Source of the DNA: JAIEPT01 sp038217425
GTDB lineage: Bacteria > Planctomycetota > Planctomycetia > Gemmatales > Gemmataceae
Assembly (NCBI GenBank): GCA_038217425.1
Contig: JBBQPM010000290.1
Span: forward strand, 1 to 6,419
Direction of reading: 5' to 3'
Length of the DNA: 6,419 nucleotides
Positions 1-5,543 of the stretch are shown here, one piece after another. Position 1 is the stretch's first letter, and each line of letters starts with the position of its first letter. The notes beneath the pieces are model-generated. The model made no database searches, had not been told where the DNA came from, and saw only the letters and a program-made list of their open reading frames with translations. Made by a program: the position numbers and the translations under genes.

Positions 1-1
1 G

Positions 2-334
2 GGAGCATTAGAACCTAAACCCGCTGCCGAGAAAAGACCTCATTTTGGGCCGGGCGGGGTATATCTCAGGCAAAACTCCTTTATCGAAGCGATTGTTACC
101 TATGGCAATAGCCCGCCAGCCGCAAGAGATGATGAGTTCGAAAGGCTTCTAATACCGGTAGCGCCGGAAGCCGAGCAGCAGCGTATCGCGGACATGCTCG
201 ACGAGTTGTTGTCCGACCTCGACGCCGGGGTGAAGGTGTTGGAGGGGGTGCGGGCGAAGTTGAAGCAGTACCGGGCGGCGGTGCTGAAGGCGGCGGTGGA
301 AGGGACGCTCACCGCCGACTGGCGGGCCGCCCAT
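2..334 (+). pseudogene. hsdS: 3' end of type I R-M specificity subunit (HsdS), truncated
   Basis: The reading frame is open from base 2, so the gene enters from outside the window. The translation contains IPVAPEAEQQRIADMLDEL (about 152-208), the usual HsdS pattern of a hydrophobic-proline stretch, then an E-Q-x-R-I helix that ends a target-recognition domain and begins the conserved coiled-coil spacer. It continues with a Leu/Lys/Ala-rich helix and VLKAAVEGTLTADWRAAH (about 283-331), the usual HsdS C-terminal signature. In the family, HsdS recognises the DNA target and holds two HsdM subunits through these helices. The HsdS-like sequence stops abruptly around base 331-334. The frame then runs on to a stop at 833-835, but only as a shadow of hsdM in the next frame, so no normal hsdS stop exists. 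The stretch before about base 110 matches HsdS only weakly and may also be rearranged. Confidence 0.75.
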
Positions 335-1175
335 GTGCGCGATGAACCTGCACCTGCATGGGATCGGCGGGGAAATGGTGCGCGTGCATTCCGGCCACGA
401 CAGTCTGGCCGCAGCGTGGAGCAAGGAATATTCGATGATTCTTGCGAATCCTCCGTTCGGCAAGAGCCAGGCGGTGGAGTTCGTCAACGAGGCAGGCGAC
501 CTGGAGAAGGACGACGCCGTCGTTTACCGCGAGGACTTCTGGACGAGCACGAGCAACAAGCAGCTGAACTTTCTGATGCACATGTACACGCTGCTGAAAA
601 TCGACGGCCGGGCGGCGGTGGTGCTGCCGGACAACGTGCTGTTCGAGGGAGGCGCGGGCGAGAAAGTGCGCCGGAGCCTGCTGGAGAAATGCAACGTCCA
701 CACGCTGCTGCGGCTGCCGACGGGCATCTGGTATTCGCCGGGCGTGAAGGCAAACGTGCTGTTCTTCGACAAGAAGTCGGGCCGACCGGCGCCGTGGACG
801 AAGGAACTGTGGGTCTACGACCTGCGGACGAATAAGCACTTCACTCAGAAGCAGCGGCCCATCACCCGCGCGGACTTCGACGAGTTCGTCGACGGCTACA
901 AGCCCGGCGCGACCCACAAGCGCAAAGAGTCGTGGAGCGACGCGAACCCCGACGGCCGCTGGCGCCGGTATTCTTACGACGACATCCTGAAGCGTGACAA
1001 GCTGAGCCTGGACCTGTTCTGGATCAAGGACAAGAGCCTGACGGACACCGACGCGCTGCCCGCGCCCGACATTCTGGCGGCCGAAATCGCCGACGAACTG
1101 GAATCGGCGTTCGAGCTGTTCAGCAGGATCGCCGCGAAGCTCCCAAAGTCGGCGCTCCAAGCGCCAACTGACTGA
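333..1175 (+). CDS. hsdM: Type I R-M DNA methyltransferase (HsdM), C-terminal fragment lacking motif I
   Basis: This 280-aa open frame is the C-terminal part of an N6-adenine methyltransferase subunit, which modifies adenine in the type I target using SAM. It begins inside a conserved stretch (CAMNLHLHGIG, residues 2-12) that in whole HsdM proteins follows the SAM-binding region. The catalytic motif IV NPPF is at residues 39-42, followed by the N6_Mtase core (VLPDNVLFEGG, then RLPTGIWYSPGVKANVLFF) and the usual C-terminal helices. Whole HsdM proteins are about 480-550 aa. The missing part includes the N-terminal helical domain and SAM motif I (DPACGTG-like), so the product should be inactive. 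The ATG at 333 is fortuitous: the codon sits at the junction with hsdS and I see no ribosome binding site. hsdS-like sequence lies immediately upstream in another frame and hsdR remnants follow. It is best read as a truncated pseudogene with an intact 3' frame. Identity is very likely; function is not. Confidence 0.88.
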   Translation: MCAMNLHLHGIGGEMVRVHSGHDSLAAAWSKEYSMILANPPFGKSQAVEFVNEAGDLEKDDAVVYREDFWTSTSNKQLNFLMHMYTLLKIDGRAAVVLPDNVLFEGGAGEKVRRSLLEKCNVHTLLRLPTGIWYSPGVKANVLFFDKKSGRPAPWTKELWVYDLRTNKHFTQKQRPITRADFDEFVDGYKPGATHKRKESWSDANPDGRWRRYSYDDILKRDKLSLDLFWIKDKSLTDTDALPAPDILAAEIADELESAFELFSRIAAKLPKSALQAPTD

Positions 1176-1201
1176 GCCTGCAAGAGCTGGGCACGTCGGA
1201 G

Positions 1202-1348
1202 GAACGCGGCACCACAATCACTGAACGGCGAGGGAGTACGGTCGCGCGGATGCTCATCACCATCAAACGAACCTCTCGCAGGTCCGGCTATCAGCCGGAT
1301 AAATAGGTCTGGGCGACGGACTTGGTATTGTGGCAGGAGATGCTTTGC
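1202..1348 (+). pseudogene. hsdR: Degraded extreme C-terminal end of HsdR (type I restriction subunit)
   Basis: Read in the frame starting at 1202, this stretch gives TTIT-ERR...ARMLITIKRTSRRSGYQPDK, a TAG stop at 1304-1306, then VWATDLVLWQEMLC. It lines up with the last roughly 45 residues of the HsdR C-terminal domain (the DUF3387/HsdR_C family), whose usual form is a V-T-I-D-W-T...R-V-L-V-K-R-I-L-R-K-Y-G-Y-P-P-D-K segment followed by a helix ending like VLEQAELLC. The match is recognisable but worn: an in-frame TAG, about one residue missing in the first helix, and several unlikely replacements. In whole proteins this is the very end of HsdR, which hydrolyses ATP, translocates DNA and cuts it. 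Here it lies 26 bp after the hsdM stop and runs directly into another HsdR piece that belongs upstream of it. Confidence 0.55.
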
Positions 1349-1375
1349 GACGGCGGCGCTTTGGAATCGGGCGAG

Positions 1376-1684
1376 GTGATCGACGTGTTCGCCGCCGGCC
1401 AACTCGACTCAGCGCGGCTGGACATCGTCAGCGACGAGTTCCGGGAGCGAACGGTCCTGGAGCAGAAGGATCTCGCGCTGGAGACACCGCGAAAGCTGCT
1501 GAACTACCAGATCAAGACTAACGAGCGGACGAGCCTCGTGCAGGTACAGTAGCCTCGCGAGGCGCTGGAGAAGGCGATGCTCGACTACACGAACAAGCAG
1601 ATCGACACGGCACAGATGATCTCGCAGTTCTTGGATCTGGCGAAGTGGATCGCCGTGGCAACGCCATTGCTGGCGCATCTGTAA
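1376..1684 (+). pseudogene. hsdR: HsdR C-terminal-domain internal segment, broken by a TAG
   Basis: The frame reads VIDVFAAGQLDSARLDIVSDEF, then EQKDLALETPRKLLNYQIKT, NLVQ-like TSLVQVQ, a TAG at 1550-1552, and on in the same frame with REALEKAMLDYTNKQIDTAQ and ISQFLDLAKW up to TAA at 1682-1684. This follows the order of the HsdR_C (DUF3387) domain: D-I-F-A-A-A-G-I, L-S-D-E-F-L, K-N-L-A-L-E-L-L-x-K-L-L-N-D-E-I, V-Q-S-R-S-F-x-E-M-L-E, Y-x-N-R-x-I, E-L-I-x-L-A-K. The family match fades after LAKW (about 1650). Neither the helicase/ATPase and nuclease parts nor the true C-terminus follow. It is continuous in frame with the preceding HsdR end-piece but in reversed order, so it represents a second copy or a rearranged fragment. 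A frame opening at TTG 1322 would give only a 76-aa peptide. It is not expected to be functional. Confidence 0.7.
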
Positions 1685-1710
1685 GTAACAGGCAGACGGC
1701 GTGCCGCCTT

Positions 1711-2010
1711 CTACCGCCGAATTGTGGGCAAGCGTAGACAACGATGCCCGAATACCACGGCCACAAACGCGATGTACGCCCCGAGAAGTCGCAACCCGTT
1801 CAAGAGGCTGACCAATGTTGTGATCTCTCCTGTCTGGCCAGCAAGGTAGACCAAAAAAACTAGGCTGCCGGCAACGAGGATGGGGAAGTGCCACCGACCC
1901 GGCGGTGCCAAGGGGGTGGAAGCATTCGCTTCAGGAAAATCAAATCCGCAATGTGCGCAAACGACGTCCATAGTGCCCATAGTCTGCTTGCATTTTGGAC
2001 AAAACGCCAT
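1711..2010 (-). CDS. Small zinc-ribbon protein with two transmembrane segments
   Basis: This 99-aa protein opens with a zinc ribbon: CPKC at residues 4-7 and CAHC at 18-21, spaced CxxC-x10-CxxC, as in double-CxxC ribbons that bind one zinc. A Pro/Ala/Thr-rich linker (26-40) follows. Two hydrophobic stretches come next, about 43-58 (PILVAGSLVFLVYLAG) and 73-88 (LRLLGAYIAFVAVVFG), likely a membrane hairpin, and then a short basic tail. The start at 2010 is chosen because AGAGGTG, a good Shine-Dalgarno match, lies 5 bp upstream (plus-strand 2016-2022) and the ribbon starts right after the Met. An upstream ATG at 2037 would only add nine residues. It converges with the hsdR remnant and lies 138 bp downstream of the phosphatase gene on the same strand. 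I do not recognise a named family; small ribbon-plus-membrane proteins of this kind are common in Planctomycetes. Its role is unknown. Confidence 0.72.
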   Translation of the reverse strand: MAFCPKCKQTMGTMDVVCAHCGFDFPEANASTPLAPPGRWHFPILVAGSLVFLVYLAGQTGEITTLVSLLNGLRLLGAYIAFVAVVFGHRCLRLPTIRR

Positions 2011-2148
2011 TGCCGCACCTCTGAAGCCGAAACCCAAGTTAAATTGCGGCGAGCATGGAAGTCCGACGCAACTTCAACGACAAAAGTTAGGTCGCCTGAC
2101 ATCGATGGAATGACCTTTTTCGAGGACGAACGGTTGAGCTGGCGTGTT

Positions 2149-3555
2149 TCAAAACACATGAATTCTGAGCACGCTCATCCGCCAATCCTTGAACGCGGGC
2201 GCCAGTTTGAGAATTCCCACCGTGACGAAATCGCAACGACAGCTGACCCCGTAACTGCTATCCGGCGATACGTTAAACGTCCAGACCGAGCCGTCGGGGA
2301 TGGGGCGAGTCTCTTCCGGATGCAAGTGGCGGCGAATCGCGTCCACGGATTTGCCCGCATCGGCGGTGGATTCGTTTTCCTGCCAGTGGCGAAAGACGCC
2401 GTCGCTGGCAACGAGGCGACTCATGAGCGGATTCAACTCGGCCGCGTGCTGGTGGGCCCGAACCACGCCGCGAACCCGCACGCTGTCTGTGCTCGCGTCG
2501 GCGAGAATCCGTCGGGTAGGCTTGGCGCCAAAAATTAGGGTACGCTCAAAGCCCAGCGCCGGTTCGTCTGCGAATACGGTGAAGTCATTCCACATAAAGC
2601 CAAAGCTGCGTGGGACTGTCGGCGCTTCCGGCGTGAAATCGCGGAAATACTTCTCCGCCAGGGCCAGCACGCGGGGATCGTTCCCCAACCAGCCAGCTCG
2701 GGCTGTGTGATACTCATTTTGATGGAGTTTGCCCAGCAGTTGAAAGCGGGGCGATCCGGAGGCGGCCAGCAGCGTACGCGGATCATAGCCGGGCTCCATG
2801 CCGCCGTGATTCATCTGCAGGAAATCGGCGCCGTTGCCGACATAGAGCACGACCGGCATCAGGTCGTATGCCCGCATGATCTTCGTGATGTTGGCCTGCT
2901 CTCCGTATTTGGCGTGGAGTTCGGCGAGAAATCCGTATCGAGAAGCGATGTTGAAATCCTCATGGTTGCCCCGTGCGAAGTGGACTTGATCCGGGTTGGC
3001 CGACTTGAGGCAGAACAACGTGTAGAGGACCTCGGTCCCGTACGCGCCGCGATCGGTAAAGTCGCCCAGAAAGAAGAAGCGGTACTTCGACTCGCGGAAC
3101 CGAAACCCGTCAAGGATCTTGCGCTCGTTCAATTCGTCCAACGTGCGCAGCAACGAACGTACGTCCCCGTGTAAATCGCCCATGATTATCGCGATCGCGT
3201 CGTTGGGCAGAACCACCTTTGCCGCGAATGGCTGGAACGGAATCTCCTTGCCGCCGTACCAGCTTTGGGCGAAATCGAAGAACTTCTTGGGATCAGGTTG
3301 ATTGCCGACCCAGGCTTTTTCATCGGCGAGCGGCCCCTCGCGTCCAATGCGCAGAAAGACGTCGAGCGCTCGTTCAAAGTCGGCAAACGCGGGGAGCGGC
3401 AATAGCTTCTTGTCCGGCAGTTCTCCCTTGAGTTCCCGATTCGCTGGCAGTTTGGCGCAGGCCAAGCGCCACTGCTTGTAGTCTTGGAGCCCTTGTTGTG
3501 CCGAGAGGAGCGATGGGAATAGGGCCAACGTCAAGAAAGCAATCGCGCGCAGCAT
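2149..3555 (-). CDS. Secreted PPP-family metallophosphoesterase (calcineurin-like)
   Basis: A 468-aa protein with a signal peptide (LRAIAFLTLALFPSLLSA, probable cleavage after Ala19), so it should act outside the cytoplasm. After about 100 residues without a recognisable domain comes a calcineurin-like phosphoesterase core with the motifs of the eukaryote-type PPP phosphatases in order: GDLHGD (126-131), GDFTDRG (164-170), RGNHED (195-200), NHGG (249-252), MWNDF (321-325, like the LWSDP motif of PPP enzymes), VVRAHQH (364-370, like RAHQ) and a late NVSPDS segment where PPP enzymes carry SAPNYC. Asp127, His129, Asp165, Asn197, His250 and His368 are the expected ligands of the two-metal centre; His198 is the expected acid. 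It should hydrolyse phosphate esters, perhaps phosphoproteins, but the substrate is not visible. The start at 3555 is preferred because it begins the signal peptide; an upstream ATG at 3657 would add 34 residues before it. No strong ribosome binding site is seen. Confidence 0.92.
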   Translation of the reverse strand: MLRAIAFLTLALFPSLLSAQQGLQDYKQWRLACAKLPANRELKGELPDKKLLPLPAFADFERALDVFLRIGREGPLADEKAWVGNQPDPKKFFDFAQSWYGGKEIPFQPFAAKVVLPNDAIAIIMGDLHGDVRSLLRTLDELNERKILDGFRFRESKYRFFFLGDFTDRGAYGTEVLYTLFCLKSANPDQVHFARGNHEDFNIASRYGFLAELHAKYGEQANITKIMRAYDLMPVVLYVGNGADFLQMNHGGMEPGYDPRTLLAASGSPRFQLLGKLHQNEYHTARAGWLGNDPRVLALAEKYFRDFTPEAPTVPRSFGFMWNDFTVFADEPALGFERTLIFGAKPTRRILADASTDSVRVRGVVRAHQHAAELNPLMSRLVASDGVFRHWQENESTADAGKSVDAIRRHLHPEETRPIPDGSVWTFNVSPDSSYGVSCRCDFVTVGILKLAPAFKDWRMSVLRIHVF

Positions 3556-3777
3556 GGCGAGTTTTCCGATGGGGGAGAAAGCGTTTGAGATAGCAGCCGG
3601 CACTGACTTTGAGAAGTCCCTATCATCGGCGAGCAATGCTGGAATTGCAACGAGCAAATTGCGAAATTGACAAGGGACTCGAATCTGGGAAACTGGGTCT
3701 GTTTTCCCTTGCGATCCGCCCCCGACGAGGTAGTGATGGAGACCGGTTCATCCCGTCCCCTTCACAAGGAGCCTCGC
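3556..3777. promoter_or_regulatory. Divergent intergenic region between phosphatase and recombinase genes
   Basis: This 222-bp gap separates two divergent genes and must hold promoters for both. On the plus strand a perfect TTGACA lies at 3667-3672, with a poor -10 candidate GAAACT at 3689-3694 (16-bp spacer). On the minus strand TTGCAA (3645-3650) and GATGAT (plus-strand 3622-3627) lie 17 bp apart. These are weak sigma-70-type guesses. Between them is a cluster of short repeats: CGAGCAA at 3630-3636 and 3651-3657, AATTG at 3643, 3657 and 3665, and an inverted GCAAT/ATTGC pair at 3633-3637 and 3644-3648. The recombinase ribosome binding site AAGGAG lies at 3766-3771. The presence of a regulatory region is near certain from layout; the individual elements are tentative. 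Confidence 0.3.
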
Positions 3778-4413
3778 ATGCAGCATCATTCCTCTTGGAA
3801 CCTCGACCCGACTCGTATTCTGACCCGTCGCGAGTTAGCCGCGGTCCTCGCCGACGCCAAGCAGAAAGCGATCCGATCGGCGAACGCCTGGCGCAACCTC
3901 ATCATCGTCCGTCTGGCGTGTTGCTGCGGGCTGCGCGTCTCGGAGATCGCGGGACTGGAGCTTGGGGACATCGTCGTCGAAGTGGCCCGACCGCATTTGC
4001 GACTTCGGCGGGAAACGACCAAAGGCAAGAAGGCGCGGATGGTGCCGCTCTGGTGGGACGCGGGGACGCTCGAAGACCTACGGACCTGGAAGGCCGAACG
4101 CCAAAAGCAGGGCGCCAAGGCGGCCGACGTGTTCGTCTGCTCGGTGCAGTCGCATCGGCAGGGCGAGCCGCTCCAGCGTCATGCGATCCGGCGCCGGTTC
4201 CTGTCGGCCTGCAAGGTGCTGGGCCTGGCGCGGCTTCGCACGTTAACGATTCACCATGGGCGGCACACGTTCATCAGCCATGCGCTTGCCGGTGGCCGAA
4301 CGCTGGCCGAGGTGCGGGCGGCGGCGGGACATTCGAATGTCGCGGTGACGAGCGTGTATCTGCATGTCACGGTCGAGGATGAGGCAGAGGCCAGCGATCT
4401 GTTCGCCCGGTAA
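3778..4413 (+). CDS. Tyrosine recombinase/integrase, catalytic domain only
   Basis: A 211-aa protein of the phage-integrase (tyrosine recombinase) family, which cuts and rejoins DNA at specific sites through a 3'-phosphotyrosine link. All the expected catalytic residues are visible: Arg53 in CGLRVSEIAGL, Lys82 in TTKGKKARMVPL, His159 and Arg162 in HHGRHTFISHAL, His185 in AAGHSNVAV, and the nucleophile Tyr194 in TSVYLHV. The protein starts only about 15 residues before the catalytic fold (LTRRELAAVL), so the N-terminal SAM-like core-binding domain of typical 300-400-aa integrases is missing. The start at 3778 is fixed by AAGGAG six bases upstream. Upstream starts at TTG 3667 or ATG 3736 would only add unrelated residues. 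It stands divergent from the phosphatase gene and is not obviously in an operon. It may act with a partner recombinase, bind DNA unaided, or be a shortened remnant that kept its frame; the intact active site argues for function. Confidence 0.9.
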   Translation: MQHHSSWNLDPTRILTRRELAAVLADAKQKAIRSANAWRNLIIVRLACCCGLRVSEIAGLELGDIVVEVARPHLRLRRETTKGKKARMVPLWWDAGTLEDLRTWKAERQKQGAKAADVFVCSVQSHRQGEPLQRHAIRRRFLSACKVLGLARLRTLTIHHGRHTFISHALAGGRTLAEVRAAAGHSNVAVTSVYLHVTVEDEAEASDLFAR

Positions 4414-4475
4414 GCGATAAATCGCCCAAACGCATTTCGCGTAGTGAGCGCGACCCGGTCACAACCGTGGGGGGT

Positions 4476-4498
4476 TGGTTCCGCAGGAGCGCGAACCA
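4476..4498 (+). terminator. Hairpin downstream of the recombinase gene
   Basis: TGGTTCCGC (4476-4484) and GCGAACCA (4491-4498) pair with one bulged C and a six-base AGGAGC loop, about 60 bp after the recombinase stop codon. No T-run follows, so it is not a classic intrinsic terminator. It could be a weak terminator between the converging recombinase and GIY-YIG genes, or a recombination-related fold. The rest of 4414-4637 shows no convincing gene; it also holds TTCGCC/GGCGAA (4521-4526 and 4547-4552) around a 20-base loop. Confidence 0.25.
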
Positions 4499-4637
4499 CC
4501 AGCTCATACCTGCTACGACATTCGCCGGAGAGACATTGAGACCTTTGGCGAAGTGGCGCGATGAGTTCGCCCTGATGGCGGGAGAGGTGATCGGGAGACG
4601 GTTCTCGAGCGACTTTCCGACCGGAAATGTCCAAAGT

Positions 4638-5513
4638 CTAGTTCTCGTTGAGGCCGTGCGGCGAACGGGTATGCAGCCGCTCCTTCCACGAAGCCTCCAG
4701 CCGGATCACATCCGTCGCCTCCATGTCAGGCGAGACCCGTTGGAGGATCGAGAAGCGGAACTTCTTGGGGTCGCGTTTCCGCAGGAGCGTGTTGCCGCCG
4801 TGCCCGATCATGGCGTAGTGGACCCACCTGCCGAGGAGGTTCGCGTCGCCATACGCGGAGCCAACGTAACCCCTGCTGTCGGTGGTGTCGAAGATGAAGT
4901 AGACTGCCCTCCATTCTGACAGCTTCGACCTCCAACTCGTCGGCAGCACCGCGAGTTGTTCCCATGTGAGGACCAAGTCCTCCCATGCGGGCATCGCGGT
5001 GCCCAGGGTACTCTCGCCGAGGACCGCGATAACGGGCATCTCGTTGCGGTGGGCCCGACGCCACCACGATATTTCGGGAGGAGGCCAACTGACGATGAGC
5101 TTGCCTTTCCAATGGGCATAGAAGTCGGTCAGCGCAAGATCGAACCAGAGAACCGAGGATCGAGTATCCTCGCCGCTGAACCCCTTCATGCCCAAAGCTG
5201 TCAATTCGACGTTGCCCGGAAGTTTCGAGCAAGCCTCGCGTGTCATCTCAGTCCAACCCTCTATCGAATACAAGCCAACGAATAGAGCCTTTCCTGGTTC
5301 TCGCCCCAGGAATGACACGATGTATTTCGCCCCTTGCATCGCCCGCTCGACCCTCTCGCCCTGCGACTGCTGGTAGGCGTTGAACAGTTCCGGCCTCTCG
5401 GCGGCCAGCCATGGCAGTACCTTGTAGAGCTCGGGTTCAGGAGGCCGATGACGCATTACCAGAACCTGTTGGGAGTCGATGCCGCGACCTTTTAGCAGAT
5501 CGTTGAGATTCAT
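4638..5513 (-). CDS. GIY-YIG nuclease family protein with uncharacterised N-terminal region
   Basis: A 291-aa protein whose last roughly 90 residues form a GIY-YIG nuclease domain, a fold that makes single-strand or double-strand cuts in DNA using one metal ion. The signature is clear: VYFIFD at 204-209 (the GIY strand, with Tyr205), GYVGSAYG at 215-222 (the YIG strand), Arg229 in GRW, GHGGN at 237-241, Glu273 in RLEASWKERL as the metal ligand, and Asn289 in the terminal GLNEN. All expected active-site positions are filled. The first roughly 200 residues match no domain I can name. They are rich in Trp and aromatic residues (WPPPEISWWRRAHRNE, about 143-158), resemble no known DNA-binding fold by eye, and may set target specificity. 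The length suggests a complete protein. It starts 30 bp after the stop of the 208-aa gene on the same strand, so the two are probably co-transcribed. The ATG at 5513 lacks a clear ribosome binding site. The role is unknown: defence, repair and mobile-element functions are all possible. Confidence 0.87.
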   Translation of the reverse strand: MNLNDLLKGRGIDSQQVLVMRHRPPEPELYKVLPWLAAERPELFNAYQQSQGERVERAMQGAKYIVSFLGREPGKALFVGLYSIEGWTEMTREACSKLPGNVELTALGMKGFSGEDTRSSVLWFDLALTDFYAHWKGKLIVSWPPPEISWWRRAHRNEMPVIAVLGESTLGTAMPAWEDLVLTWEQLAVLPTSWRSKLSEWRAVYFIFDTTDSRGYVGSAYGDANLLGRWVHYAMIGHGGNTLLRKRDPKKFRFSILQRVSPDMEATDVIRLEASWKERLHTRSPHGLNEN

Positions 5514-5543
5514 ATGGTTCGTTCACATCAACCTATTTGGGCC

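Noticed and set aside
194..835. Long plus-strand frame of 213 aa starting in hsdS
   Set aside because: Only the part up to about 334 is HsdS; the rest is a shadow of hsdM in another frame with Arg/Gly-rich low-complexity translation.
309..1217. 302-aa minus-strand frame opposite hsdM
   Set aside because: It overlaps hsdM completely, has no recognisable motif, and has the biased composition of an antisense shadow in GC-rich DNA.
1304..1552. Two in-frame TAG codons (1304, 1550) inside HsdR-like sequence, suggesting stop-codon readthrough or recoding
   Set aside because: The surrounding sequence is degraded and rearranged, and the nearby zinc-ribbon gene ends in TAG, so ordinary pseudogene decay explains them.
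1685..1710. Possible terminator hairpin between the hsdR remnant and the zinc-ribbon gene (GGCG-GCA-CGCC)
   Set aside because: A stem of only four base pairs with a three-base loop and no T-run; expected by chance at this GC content.
4467..4919. 150-aa plus-strand frame after the recombinase, possible cassette gene
   Set aside because: It overlaps the 3' end of the GIY-YIG nuclease domain, which has conserved motifs, and has no motif of its own.
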